Shown: positions 34,287 to 43,095 of the stretch, piece by piece
Position numbering within the stretch: position 1 is the stretch's first letter
How the letters are laid out: the number at the start of each line of letters is the position of its first letter
Source of the DNA: Exiguobacterium sp. SL-9
GTDB taxonomy: Bacteria > Bacillota > Bacilli > Exiguobacteriales > Exiguobacteriaceae
Length of the DNA: 64,000 nt
Assembly (NCBI RefSeq): GCF_004336985.1
Contig: NZ_SJUO01000003.1
Coordinates: 124,001 to 188,000 of the forward strand
Direction: 5' to 3'
The notes under the pieces: generated by a model
What the model was told of the DNA's origin: nothing
The model's database searches: none
The model's input: only the letters and a program-made list of their open reading frames with translations
Program-made: the position numbers and the translations under genes

Positions 34287-34316
34287 TTGACAATCGTGAC
34301 GTCGAGTCCGTAATAT
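34287..34316 (+). promoter_or_regulatory. Promoter of the mtnKA-ABC operon
   Basis: TTGACA (34287-34292), 18-bp spacer, TAATAT (34311-34316), ahead of the plus-strand S-box. Confidence 0.65.
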
Positions 34317-34348
34317 TCATCACATAAGTTCACCGAATCGAATAAACC

Positions 34349-34504
34349 ACTCTTATCGCGAGTTGGCAGAGGGAATTGGCCCGATGACGCCGCAGCAACC
34401 GACCACTAGGCACGGTGCTACATCCACCAGACGAATGTCTGACAGATGAGAGGAACAACCAATTTGGCTGTGCCTCTTTCTCGCGGAGAAAGGGGCTTTT
34501 TTTG
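34349..34504 (+). promoter_or_regulatory. SAM-I (S-box) riboswitch of mtnKA and the ABC importer
   Basis: Aptamer 34349-34453: CTCTTATCGCGAG, GCAGAGGGA, GGCCCGATGACGCCGCAGCAACC, GGCACGGTGCTA and GATGAGAG pairing back to the start (P1). The terminator gcctctttctc/gagaaaggggc with T8 ends at 34504. It faces the minus-strand S-box head to head. Confidence 0.95.
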
Positions 34505-34533
34505 TGGGCAACGTACAGGAAGGGGAAAACATC

Positions 34534-35688
34534 ATGTCATATCAACCATTTACAGAACAGACCGTCGTCGAGCATGTGAAAACGTTGGGGTTAATCGAAG
34601 ACGGAGGCATCACGCATTGCGAAGAGATCGGGGACGGCAATTTGAACCTCGTGTTCCGCATCCGACAAGGCGAAACGAGTCTCGTCGTCAAACAGGCGCT
34701 CCCGTATGCGAAAGTCGTCGGTGAAAGTTGGCCCCTCACACTTGAACGGGCGTGGATTGAGCAGTTGGCGTTGCGCGAATTCGCCAACGTCGTCCCTCGT
34801 TTCGTGCCAATCGTACTTGGTAGTGACCGCACGCTCGCCTACACGATTTTAGAGGATCTGTCAGATTTTGATATCGTTCGGACAGGCTATTTGGAAGGGA
34901 AAACGTATCCTGAACTGGCCCGCCATGTTGGTGAATTTTTAGGCGAGACGCTGTTCGCGACGTCGGATTACGCGGCCGGACCGATTGCGAAGAAGCGGAT
35001 TGAACGTGACTATTATAACCCGGAACTGTGTGACATCACCGAGAAACTCATCTTCACCGATCCGTTCAAAGACGCGGAGTCGAATAATATCGAAGCGGCA
35101 CTACGAGACGACGTCGAGCGACTTTGGGAAGACCAGGCGCTCAAAGTCGAGGTGACGAAACTGAAAGTCGGCTTTGTCACAAAACATGAGGCACTCCTGC
35201 ATGGAGACTTACATACGGGTAGCATCTTTGCGACCCAACAAGAGACGAAGATTATCGATCCGGAGTTCGCGTTTTACGGACCGTTCGGTTTCGATATCGG
35301 GCAAATCGTCGCTCATTTGACGCTATCGACATTCCATGACCCACTTAAGCGCTTCGAGCGTTTCACGGACGTCTTGACGGTGTGGGAGACGTTTGAGAAG
35401 ACGTTCCGGGCCAACTTTGAGCGCGCCGTCGAGCCATTCAACACGATTGGTTTTGTCGACGAGTTGTTGCGGACGATCTTCAGCGACACGATCGGCTACG
35501 CCGGTTGCGAGCTCATTCGTCGTGCCATCGGGCTCGCCGGCGTCGCCGATCTCGAGACGTTGCCGGAAGCGACGCGTCTTGAACGAAAACGTGACGCGCT
35601 CACTCTTGGGACAGCGCTTATTAAAGAACGCCATAACGTCGAATCGATTGACGACTTAGTGACGCTTTTGTCGGGGGTGCGCGTATGA
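34534..35688 (+). CDS. mtnK: 5-methylthioribose kinase
   Basis: Phosphorylates methylthioribose at C1, the first salvage step. Kinase-like fold: GDGNLNLVFRI (nucleotide loop), VVKQALPY (Lys), ALLHGDLHTGSIFA (catalytic loop) and IIDPEFAFYGPFGFDIG (metal Asp), all typical of MtnK. 384 aa. ATG 34534 follows AGGAAGGGG. Directly behind the S-box; the stop overlaps mtnA (ATGA). Confidence 0.96.
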   Translation: MSYQPFTEQTVVEHVKTLGLIEDGGITHCEEIGDGNLNLVFRIRQGETSLVVKQALPYAKVVGESWPLTLERAWIEQLALREFANVVPRFVPIVLGSDRTLAYTILEDLSDFDIVRTGYLEGKTYPELARHVGEFLGETLFATSDYAAGPIAKKRIERDYYNPELCDITEKLIFTDPFKDAESNNIEAALRDDVERLWEDQALKVEVTKLKVGFVTKHEALLHGDLHTGSIFATQQETKIIDPEFAFYGPFGFDIGQIVAHLTLSTFHDPLKRFERFTDVLTVWETFEKTFRANFERAVEPFNTIGFVDELLRTIFSDTIGYAGCELIRRAIGLAGVADLETLPEATRLERKRDALTLGTALIKERHNVESIDDLVTLLSGVRV

Positions 35689-36719
35689 CGGTACAAAACA
35701 TCCGCTTTAATTCGCAAACGGAAGAACTCATCGTATTGGATCAGACGTTATTACCGCATGAAGAACGCTACGTCACGATCGAGACGCTCGAACAGGCCGA
35801 ACATGCTATCGAGACGCTCCAAGTCCGAGGTGCCCCGGCCATCGCTTACTTCGGGGCGTTCGTCCTCGCCAAAGAGGCGGGTCGGTTAGTCGACGACCCG
35901 GACTTCACGCGTCGCCTCGACCTCGTCGGCCGTCGGTTGGTCGCGACACGTCCGACGGCGGTCAATCTTCAAAATGTGATCGAGTCGCTCCTCGACTTGA
36001 ACGTCGGGGACGACTTTGAAGCGATCGCCGAGGAAATCAAACGACGCGCCATCGCGTTGTACGACCGGGACGTTGACACGTATCGGGCCATTGGCGAGCA
36101 TGCACTGACGGTGTTGCCGGCCGGGGGGAACGTGTTGACGATCTGTAACGCCGGTGCAATCGCGACATCGCGTTACGGCACGGCGCTCGCGCCATTTTAT
36201 GTCGGGAAAGAACGCGGTGTATCCTTCAACGTCTTCGCCTGTGAGACACGACCGCTCCTTCAAGGGGCACGCCTCACGGTCTGGGAGCTCGATCGTGCTG
36301 ATATCGACGTGACGCTCATCACCGACAATATGGCGGCTTGGACGATTCAGTCAAAACGAGTCGACGCCATCATCGTCGGAGCTGACCGGATCACACGGAC
36401 GGGTCACGTCGCCAATAAGATTGGAACGTTGCAGCTCGCCGTTCTCGCCAAGCATTACGGCATTCCGTTCTACGTCGCGGCGCCGCATTCGACGTTCGAT
36501 TTGACGGCAGACGATACGATTGAAATCGAGGAGCGGAACCCGTTAGAAGTCACCCACATCGGCGGTCAACCGACGGCACCTGTCGGCATCACCGTCTTCA
36601 ATCCGGCGTTCGACGTCACCACGCCAGACCTCATCACTGGACTCATCACCGAGGCGGGTGTGTTCGAGCCGACAGAGGCCGCCATCACACAACATGTAGG
36701 AGGAACGATCCATGTCTAA
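35685..36719 (+). CDS. mtnA: S-methyl-5-thioribose-1-phosphate isomerase
   Basis: Isomerises MTR-1-P to methylthioribulose-1-P. Fold of the eIF-2B alpha/MtnA family: QVRGAPAIAYFGAF, the catalytic Cys in TICNAGAIATSRYGTA, and the Asp in IIVGADRITRTGHVANKIGT. 344 aa. Overlaps mtnK upstream and the lipoprotein gene downstream, so all are translated from one mRNA. Confidence 0.96.
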   Translation: MTVQNIRFNSQTEELIVLDQTLLPHEERYVTIETLEQAEHAIETLQVRGAPAIAYFGAFVLAKEAGRLVDDPDFTRRLDLVGRRLVATRPTAVNLQNVIESLLDLNVGDDFEAIAEEIKRRAIALYDRDVDTYRAIGEHALTVLPAGGNVLTICNAGAIATSRYGTALAPFYVGKERGVSFNVFACETRPLLQGARLTVWELDRADIDVTLITDNMAAWTIQSKRVDAIIVGADRITRTGHVANKIGTLQLAVLAKHYGIPFYVAAPHSTFDLTADDTIEIEERNPLEVTHIGGQPTAPVGITVFNPAFDVTTPDLITGLITEAGVFEPTEAAITQHVGGTIHV

Positions 36720-37788
36720 AAAAATCTTGATTTTATTATTCACATTCGTCTTGGCGCTCGTCGGTTGCACAAACGAGCAAGCGGCCCCATCGAAGCCGGC
36801 CGAGAAGACGCCGGAGACGAAACCCGTCTCAGTTTCGAACGGGACGTTACCGAAAGACATCGATGTCGCCCTCATTATGCAGATGTCGATTGGGACGTTC
36901 TCGTCACAGTATATCGATGGGGTGACGGAACAAGTCGAATCGTTCGGCGGCAACGTGAAAGTGTACAACGCCGACAACGATCTGTCGAAGATGGCGAGCT
37001 ACGTCGATACGGCGACAACACAAGGGGTCGATGTCATCTTGATTGACCATGGCCGCGCCGATGCGCTGAAAGAACCGGTCCAACGCGCACTCGACAAAGG
37101 GATTAAAGTCGTCGCGTTCGACAACGATTTGACGAACGAAGGGGTGACGGTCATCGACCAAGACGACTATTCGCTCGCTTGGCGTTCGCTCAAGGCACTC
37201 GCCGAAGATTTGGACGGTGAAGGAAACATCGTCACGATTTGGGTCGGTGGCTTCACACCGATGGAACGACGCCACACGATTTATGATGCGTTCTTGAAAC
37301 GTTACCCGGGCATCACGGAAGTCGCCAAGTTCGGTTCGGCGACGAACAATACGGCGCTCGACACACAGAGCCAGATGGAAGCGATTTTGAAGAAGTATCC
37401 GGAAGGCGAAATCGATGCCGTGTTCGCCATGTGGGACGAATTCGCCAAAGGGGCGAGCCGTGCCATCAAACAAGCGGGGCGTGATGAAATCGCCGTCTAT
37501 GGAATCGATTTGAGTGATGAAGACCTTCAGCTCATGCAAGAGGACGGCAGCCCGTGGAAAGTGACGGCGGCGACCGACCCGGCTGAAATTGGACGGATCC
37601 AAGTTCGTTACGCGTATCAAAAATTAGCTGGTGAAGAGACGCCGTCTATTCATTCGGTCGACCCGTACCTCGTCGACCGTGACGTCTTGCCGAACGAGAA
37701 AGTGACGATGGACGACCTTGGCCAATACGTCCCGAACTGGGGCGCATCAGACGCGGCCTGGTCGGACTGGATGAAAGGGACGGACTGA
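36712..37788 (+). CDS. Sugar-type ABC importer substrate-binding lipoprotein (likely methylthioribose)
   Basis: Binds the imported solute outside the membrane. A lipoprotein signal peptide ends in the lipobox LVGC (Cys at about residue 20), then a Pro/Lys linker and a type I periplasmic-binding (RbsB-like) domain with AFDNDLTNEGVTVIDQDDY and VYGIDLSDEDL. It overlaps the end of mtnA and is under the same S-box, so the expected ligand is methylthioribose rather than ribose. That ligand is inference from context. Confidence 0.82.
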   Translation: MSKKILILLFTFVLALVGCTNEQAAPSKPAEKTPETKPVSVSNGTLPKDIDVALIMQMSIGTFSSQYIDGVTEQVESFGGNVKVYNADNDLSKMASYVDTATTQGVDVILIDHGRADALKEPVQRALDKGIKVVAFDNDLTNEGVTVIDQDDYSLAWRSLKALAEDLDGEGNIVTIWVGGFTPMERRHTIYDAFLKRYPGITEVAKFGSATNNTALDTQSQMEAILKKYPEGEIDAVFAMWDEFAKGASRAIKQAGRDEIAVYGIDLSDEDLQLMQEDGSPWKVTAATDPAEIGRIQVRYAYQKLAGEETPSIHSVDPYLVDRDVLPNEKVTMDDLGQYVPNWGASDAAWSDWMKGTD

Positions 37789-39161
37789 TGTTACGGCTTG
37801 AACGCGTCACGAAACGCTACGGTGACGTCACGGTACTCGACGATGTCACCTTCACCCTTCGACGTGGTGAGGTGCACGGTTTGCTCGGGTTGAACGGGGC
37901 CGGAAAGAGCACGCTCGTGAAGCTGTTGAGTGGCGCCATCATCCCGACGTCCGGGACGATCGAGCTCGACGAGGCGGCAATCACACTCACACCGGCCGAG
38001 GCGATCCGCCTTGGGATCATCACGGTGTCACAAGAAGTCGATGACGCCCTTTATCTTGATTTACCTGTCTATGAGAACGTCGTCCCGTGGCAGACGATCG
38101 AACGGATTCGTCCTCGCGAACTAAAACGGCGAGCAATCACCTACTTGGAACGCGTCGGACTAGAGATTGACGTGACCGAACCGGTCGGCCGTTTCCCGCT
38201 CAGTGTCAAACAACGTATCTTGATTGCCCGAGCACTCGCGAGTGATGCGACCTACCTCTTGCTCGACGAACCGACGGCCGCCTTGTCGACGGATGATGCG
38301 GCGTCACTACTCGCGCTATTGCAGTCGCTCGCAGAGGAAGGCGTCGGTATTTTTCTCATCACCCACCGTTCGGACGAATTGTCACGCGTCACCACGACTT
38401 CGACATTCCTCCGAGATGGTCGCATCGCCTACGAAGGTCCGTTTCAGCCGTTGTCTGACGAGGACATCCACGCCTATCTCAGTGGGGCCGGTATGACGAC
38501 CGCAGTGGAAAAGGCGACACCGGGAACGGACGAACGAATCCGGGCGGAGCTCACACTCCCGACATTCGGGACCGAGTTGTCACTCACCGCATATAAAGGC
38601 GAAGTCGTCGGCATCGGCGGCGTCACCGGGAGCGGGAAGACGGAGTTGATCGAGGCGCTGTTCGGTCTCTCCGGTGTCAAGCAACGCATCACATTGGACG
38701 GGAAACCGCTCAACATTCGCGAACCGCGTCAGGCAGTCCAATCCGGATTCGCCCTCGTACCGGAAGAACGTCGGAAGCAGGGGCTGTTCCTCGATGATTC
38801 GATTGAACGGAACGTCCTCGCGATTGAAGGGAAGGCGAACGCGGTCACGCGCGTCTTGGCCTCGTTACGTGTGAAATACGACCAGGTCGGGCAACCGGTC
38901 CGGGAGCTGAGCGGGGGGAATCAACAAAAAATCGTCCTCAGTAAGTGGCTCCTCGAGGACCGCGATGTTTATTTGCTCGACGAACCGACGAAAGGCGTCG
39001 ACGTGACGGCGAAACGCGATATATATGAACTTGTCACCCGCCTTGCCAAAGACGGGAAGACGGTCATTTTCACCTCGAGTGAACCGAATGAATTAGAATT
39101 GATCGCCAACAGGACGCTTTGGCTCGACCGCGGCCGTTGGCAACAGAAAGGAGGCGTCTAA
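37788..39161 (+). CDS. Sugar-type ABC importer ATPase (double NBD, RbsA-like)
   Basis: Two fused nucleotide-binding domains. The first has Walker A GLNGAGKST, a degenerate signature (LSVKQRILIARAL) and Walker B YLLLDEPTAAL. The second has GVTGSGKTE, LSGGNQQKIVLSKWL and VYLLDEPTKGVDV. 457 aa, shorter than typical RbsA (about 490-500). Overlaps the binding-protein stop by one base (TGATG). Energises uptake with the permease that follows. Confidence 0.9.
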   Translation: MLRLERVTKRYGDVTVLDDVTFTLRRGEVHGLLGLNGAGKSTLVKLLSGAIIPTSGTIELDEAAITLTPAEAIRLGIITVSQEVDDALYLDLPVYENVVPWQTIERIRPRELKRRAITYLERVGLEIDVTEPVGRFPLSVKQRILIARALASDATYLLLDEPTAALSTDDAASLLALLQSLAEEGVGIFLITHRSDELSRVTTTSTFLRDGRIAYEGPFQPLSDEDIHAYLSGAGMTTAVEKATPGTDERIRAELTLPTFGTELSLTAYKGEVVGIGGVTGSGKTELIEALFGLSGVKQRITLDGKPLNIREPRQAVQSGFALVPEERRKQGLFLDDSIERNVLAIEGKANAVTRVLASLRVKYDQVGQPVRELSGGNQQKIVLSKWLLEDRDVYLLDEPTKGVDVTAKRDIYELVTRLAKDGKTVIFTSSEPNELELIANRTLWLDRGRWQQKGGV

Positions 39162-39162
39162 C

Positions 39163-40164
39163 ATGGCCCAACTCGTCATCAAGCAACGCACGAAACGTTT
39201 CAGCGGCATCGGTCAATACGGGACGTTGTTCGCGATTCTCGCACTCATTGCCGTCTTCGGTGTGACGAATGACCAGTTTTTGATGTATGCGAACTTCAGC
39301 GACATCATCAAGTCTGTATCGATCGTCTCGCTGCTCGCCCTCGGGGTGACGTTCTCGCTCATCGTCGGCGGATTCGACTTATCGGTCGGCTCGACGGCGA
39401 GCCTCGCGACAATCGGGGCGGCGTCGAGCCTCGTATTACATAGTCAAGAACTGCTCGTCGCCTTGCTCGTCCCACTTGTGCTCGGCATGCTCGTCGGGCT
39501 GCTGAACGCGCTCGTGACGATCAAGTTCCGCTTACCGGACTTGCTCGCGACGCTCGCCATCATGTATGTCATCAACGGGGTTCAATTGACGTACACAAAA
39601 GGTTTTTCAATCTATGACAACATGCCGATTGAGGGAGGGACGGCGCCAGGACGTTTTATCCCGTCGTTCCTGTTCATCGGCCAAGGTTCGATCGGACCAA
39701 TCCCGTTCGTCGCCATCTTGATGATTCTCTTCTTCGCCGGGGCCCATCTGTTTTTGACGTATTCGAAGACGGGTCGCGAGTTTTATTACGTCGGCTCGAA
39801 CGTCGAGGCGGCCCGCCGTTCCGGCATCGCCGTCACGCGCATCAAGTTATACGCCTACGTGTTGAGCGGCTTGTTCGCAGCCATCGGCGGCATCATTTTG
39901 GCGTCACGCATCGGTACGGGACAAGTATCGGCCGGTGCACCGCTGTTGATGGACGCCGTCGCGGCCGCCTATATTGGCTACGCCGTCTTCGGTACCGGAC
40001 GACCGAACGTCGTCGGCACGTTGATCGGTGCCATCTTGATTGGCATTTTATTGAACGGACTGACGATGTGGGACGTGCCATATTACGCACAAGACATCGT
40101 CAAAGGCGCGATTTTGATTGCGGCGCTCGGCTTGTCATACATCCAAAAGAAACAGCTCACATAG
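39163..40164 (+). CDS. Sugar-type ABC importer permease (RbsC-like)
   Basis: A membrane subunit with eight to ten helices and the BPD_transp_2 signature: LALGVTFSLIVGGFDLSVGS, then NALVTIKFRLPDLLATLA and SKTGREFYYVGSNVEAARRSGIAV (the EAA-like loop). 333 aa. Last gene of the mtnKA operon, two bases after the ATPase stop. Confidence 0.9.
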   Translation: MAQLVIKQRTKRFSGIGQYGTLFAILALIAVFGVTNDQFLMYANFSDIIKSVSIVSLLALGVTFSLIVGGFDLSVGSTASLATIGAASSLVLHSQELLVALLVPLVLGMLVGLLNALVTIKFRLPDLLATLAIMYVINGVQLTYTKGFSIYDNMPIEGGTAPGRFIPSFLFIGQGSIGPIPFVAILMILFFAGAHLFLTYSKTGREFYYVGSNVEAARRSGIAVTRIKLYAYVLSGLFAAIGGIILASRIGTGQVSAGAPLLMDAVAAAYIGYAVFGTGRPNVVGTLIGAILIGILLNGLTMWDVPYYAQDIVKGAILIAALGLSYIQKKQLT

Positions 40165-40165
40165 G

Positions 40166-40199
40166 AAAAGTCCTCAGAACGGTTGGTTCTGAGGACTTT
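40166..40199. terminator. Bidirectional hairpin
   Basis: Stem aaagtcctcagaac/gttctgaggacttt. The stop of the minus-strand GNAT gene (40174) lies in it. Confidence 0.75.
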
Positions 40200-40659
40200 C
40201 TTGACGTTCCATCTGGATAAAGGTGAACGTGCTCCCGTTCGTCGATTGTTGAAACGAACCGGTCTGTTTGAAACCGCACGTCTCATAGACACGGATCGCC
40301 CGCACGTTGAAGGCGGCGACGGACAAAGTGATTCGGTCTGGACCGAACTTAGTGTCGACGAACTCGAGGATCGATGTGATGAACGCTCGTCCGCTCCCGT
40401 TCCCGTTCAAATCGGGTTTCATGCCGAGGCCAATATCGACCGTTTCAGCATCCGTTTGCGCGACGCTCACGAACCCGACGAGTTCACCGTTGGACGTGAT
40501 GGCGAACACCAACTGTCCGCGCTGTTCGACGTCTAAAAATTCGGCCAAATCGTCCTGATCGGCCTCCATGTCATAAAACGCATACTCGCCTTCGTAATGC
40601 CACGTATAGGCGATCGTTTCCGCCTGTAGTTGGGTCAGGACAGCGAATTGATGGGTCAT
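40174..40659 (-). CDS. GNAT N-acetyltransferase (RimJ/RimL-like)
   Basis: 161 aa with DIGLGMKPDLNGNGSGRAFITSIL (acetyl-CoA loop) and SVAAFNVRAIRVYETCGFKQTG (motif B). Acceptor unknown. GAGGAAAATCAA precedes the ATG. Monocistronic and convergent with the ABC operon. Confidence 0.85.
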   Translation of the reverse strand: MTHQFAVLTQLQAETIAYTWHYEGEYAFYDMEADQDDLAEFLDVEQRGQLVFAITSNGELVGFVSVAQTDAETVDIGLGMKPDLNGNGSGRAFITSILEFVDTKFGPDRITLSVAAFNVRAIRVYETCGFKQTGSFQQSTNGSTFTFIQMERQESPQNQPF

Positions 40660-40738
40660 TTGATTTTCCTCGATTCAAGAATAGGATGGAGTGCTACACT
40701 CATTATAGTACGACCAATTTTGGAAATGAGGTGACCAC

Positions 40739-41119
40739 ATGGGAATCAAGTTAGACATGATTGGAATTGTCGTCGAAGACATGAAACGGGCGCTCGACTT
40801 TTACCGTTTGCTCGGCCTGTCGATCCCGGAAGCGATGGATGAGGAAGCGCACGTCGAGGTCGATGACGGCGGTGTCCGGCTCGCCTTCGACACGGTCGAA
40901 GTGGCGGAGTCGGTGTATGGGGAATGGAAGCCGGCGACGGGACACCGGGTCGAACTCGCCTTCTTGTGCGACAGTCGGGATGAGTTGGATGCGCGCTATG
41001 AAGCGATCGTTGGGCACGGCTATGCCTCACACCGCGAACCATGGGATGCGTTTTGGGGACAACGTTACGCTATCGTCATCGACCCGGACGGAAACCTGAT
41101 CAGTCTATTCGCAGCATGA
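40739..41119 (+). CDS. VOC/glyoxalase-fold protein
   Basis: 126 aa with the vicinal-oxygen-chelate pattern: KLDMIGIVVEDMKRALDFYRLLG at the start and GQRYAIVIDPDGNLISLF at the end. Members act as glyoxalases, dioxygenases or antibiotic-binding proteins; activity cannot be assigned. GAGGTGACCAC precedes the ATG. Confidence 0.82.
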   Translation: MGIKLDMIGIVVEDMKRALDFYRLLGLSIPEAMDEEAHVEVDDGGVRLAFDTVEVAESVYGEWKPATGHRVELAFLCDSRDELDARYEAIVGHGYASHREPWDAFWGQRYAIVIDPDGNLISLFAA

Positions 41120-41147
41120 CAAAACCCGCGCCGGATTCGTCGCGGGT

Positions 41148-41453
41148 TTATTCGTCGCGTGTCTCGCCCCAAGAGCAGAGCGCCTTCATCGCTGGTTGCA
41201 GGCTGAATGCCTCCTCGGTGAGCGAGTATTCGACGTGAAGCTGTTTCTCGGTCGAATAGTCGATGCGGCGGACCATGCCAAGTTGTTCGAGTTCACGGAG
41301 TTGGTCGGTCAACACTTTACGGCTGACGTTAGGGATGGCGCGCTGAATCTCCGAGAAGCGGCGCGGGCCGTTCTCGAGCGTACAGTACACTTGAGGCCGC
41401 CATTTACCGCCGATGATGTCGAGCGCCTTATTGACGGGGAACGGGGTCGTCAT
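41148..41453 (-). CDS. HxlR-family transcriptional regulator
   Basis: A winged-helix DNA-binding protein of about 101 aa with the HxlR core ALDIIGGKWRPQVYCTLENGPRRFSEIQRAIPNVSRKVLTDQLREL. It lacks the usual conserved Cys near the N-terminus of the redox/electrophile-sensing HxlR members. It diverges from a VOC-dehydrogenase operon that it probably regulates. The TTG six bases earlier is an alternative start. Confidence 0.85.
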   Translation of the reverse strand: MTTPFPVNKALDIIGGKWRPQVYCTLENGPRRFSEIQRAIPNVSRKVLTDQLRELEQLGMVRRIDYSTEKQLHVEYSLTEEAFSLQPAMKALCSWGETRDE

Positions 41454-41564
41454 GTTCAATTCGCCTCGCTTTCGGGTAGTTACTTGAATGTGCGTACTTT
41501 TTTTATTGCTTCGATGAAGGTATCGTATCGTTATCCAACAAATTGAGCAAACAAAAAGGAGCGG

Positions 41565-42062
41565 ATGACAGTGACTTATCCACGTACATTCTCACATATC
41601 GGACTATCGGTCCCGAGTGTGACGGAAGCAGTTAAATTTTATGAGGACGTGATGGGCTGGTATACGATTATGCAACCATCAGACGTCATCGAGGACGACT
41701 CGCCGATCGGTGTCATGTGCACGGACGTGTTCGGACCGGGTTGGGGCAGTTTCAAAATTGCCCACATGTCGACCGGTGATAAGATTGGGATTGAGCTATT
41801 CGAATTTCCGAACAATGAGAAGCCCGAGAACAATTTCGAGTTTTGGAAGACGGGCATTTTCCACTACTGTGTCCAAGACCCGGACATCGAAGGACTCGTC
41901 GAGAAAATTGTCGCCCACGGCGGCAAACAACGGATGCCGATTCGCGAGTATTACCCGGGTGATAAGCCGTATCGGATGGTGTACTGCGAAGACCCGTTCG
42001 GCAACCTCGTCGAGATCTACTCCCATTCATATGAATTGACGTATTCGGAAGGAGCGTATTGA
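41565..42062 (+). CDS. VOC-family protein (lactoylglutathione lyase-like)
   Basis: 165 aa with TFSHIGLSVPSVTEAVKFYEDVMGW (first metal His), IGIELFEFPN (Glu), GIFHYCVQDPDIEGL (His) and YCEDPFGNLVEIYSH (Glu), so the metal ligands of a glyoxalase-type enzyme are present. GTG 41571 is an alternative start with better SD spacing. Operon with the dehydrogenase that follows, divergent from HxlR: probably a carbonyl/electrophile detoxification unit. Confidence 0.82.
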   Translation: MTVTYPRTFSHIGLSVPSVTEAVKFYEDVMGWYTIMQPSDVIEDDSPIGVMCTDVFGPGWGSFKIAHMSTGDKIGIELFEFPNNEKPENNFEFWKTGIFHYCVQDPDIEGLVEKIVAHGGKQRMPIREYYPGDKPYRMVYCEDPFGNLVEIYSHSYELTYSEGAY

Positions 42063-42064
42063 AC

Positions 42065-43045
42065 ATGAAAGCATGGCTACTTGACCAACCTGGGTTAGAG
42101 CATCTACACATCGGCGAGACAGAGAGGCCGACGCCGGAAGCAGGCGAACTGCTCATCAAAGTCGAAGCGGTCGCCTTGAACCCGGTCGATTATAAAGTCG
42201 GCACGAACGGCAACCCGAATTGGGCGTACCCGCACATTCTCGGTGTCGACCTCGTCGGGGAAGTCGTCGAAGTCGGTTCGAGCATCGCGAACATCATCAC
42301 CGGTTCACGTGTCGCCGTCCATACGAGCCTCGGGAACAACGGCGGTTTCGCCGAGTACGCGGTCGTCGATGCGCGTGCTTGTGCCGTCGTACCGCCGGAC
42401 GTGAGCGATGAAGCGGCAGCGGCCATCCTGTGTGCCGGGATGACGGCATATGAGGCGGTCATGCAAAAGTTGAACACGCGCGATAAAGAGACGATTTTGA
42501 TCCATGCCGGAGCGGGCGGGGTCGGTGGCTATGCGATTCAGCTCGCGAAGAAACTCGGTCTCAAAGTGTTCACGACAGCATCGCCGGACAACTTTGACTG
42601 GGTCACATCGCTCGGTGCCGATGTCGCCATCGACTACAACGTCGAGGACGTGACGGAGAAAATCATGGAACACACGGACGGTCGTGGTGTCGACTTGATC
42701 TTGAACACGGTCGGTCGTGACGTGGCGACGGCCGACCTTGATCGGCTCGCATTTAGCGGGCAGCTCGCTTATATCGCTGGTCCACCTGATATGTCGAATA
42801 TGAAAGGCTTTACGCTGTCACCATCCATTCATGAAGTCGCCCTTGGCGCGGCCCATGCGAGTGAGGACGAACGAGCCATCCGCAACTTGTCTTATATGGC
42901 AGAAGAATTGATGAAGCTGCTCGAAGCGGGCGAGTTGAACGATCTCGTCACGGACGTGTTGCCGTTCGAACGGTTGAAAGATGGGCTTGAACAGCTCCAA
43001 ACACGAAAAGTACGCGGGAAATTGATTGTCCGCATGCGCGACTAA
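42065..43045 (+). CDS. Quinone oxidoreductase-like NADPH dehydrogenase (MDR superfamily)
   Basis: Medium-chain reductase without the structural-zinc cysteines. N-terminal GroES-like part (ALNPVDYKVG, GVDLVGEVVEVG) and Rossmann part with HAGAGGVGGYAIQLAKKLG. Likely reduces quinones or enones with NADPH. The in-frame TTG at 42059 overlaps the previous stop; ATG 42065 is preferred. 326 aa. Confidence 0.85.
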   Translation: MKAWLLDQPGLEHLHIGETERPTPEAGELLIKVEAVALNPVDYKVGTNGNPNWAYPHILGVDLVGEVVEVGSSIANIITGSRVAVHTSLGNNGGFAEYAVVDARACAVVPPDVSDEAAAAILCAGMTAYEAVMQKLNTRDKETILIHAGAGGVGGYAIQLAKKLGLKVFTTASPDNFDWVTSLGADVAIDYNVEDVTEKIMEHTDGRGVDLILNTVGRDVATADLDRLAFSGQLAYIAGPPDMSNMKGFTLSPSIHEVALGAAHASEDERAIRNLSYMAEELMKLLEAGELNDLVTDVLPFERLKDGLEQLQTRKVRGKLIVRMRD

Positions 43046-43048
43046 AAT

Positions 43049-43082
43049 GACGGCCTCCTGTCTTCGGATAGGGGGCTTCTTG
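43049..43082 (+). terminator. Weak terminator-like hairpin
   Basis: Stem gcctcctgtc/gatagggggc with a TTCG tetraloop and a poor T tail. Confidence 0.5.
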
Positions 43083-43095
43083 TGGAGGGGATGAC

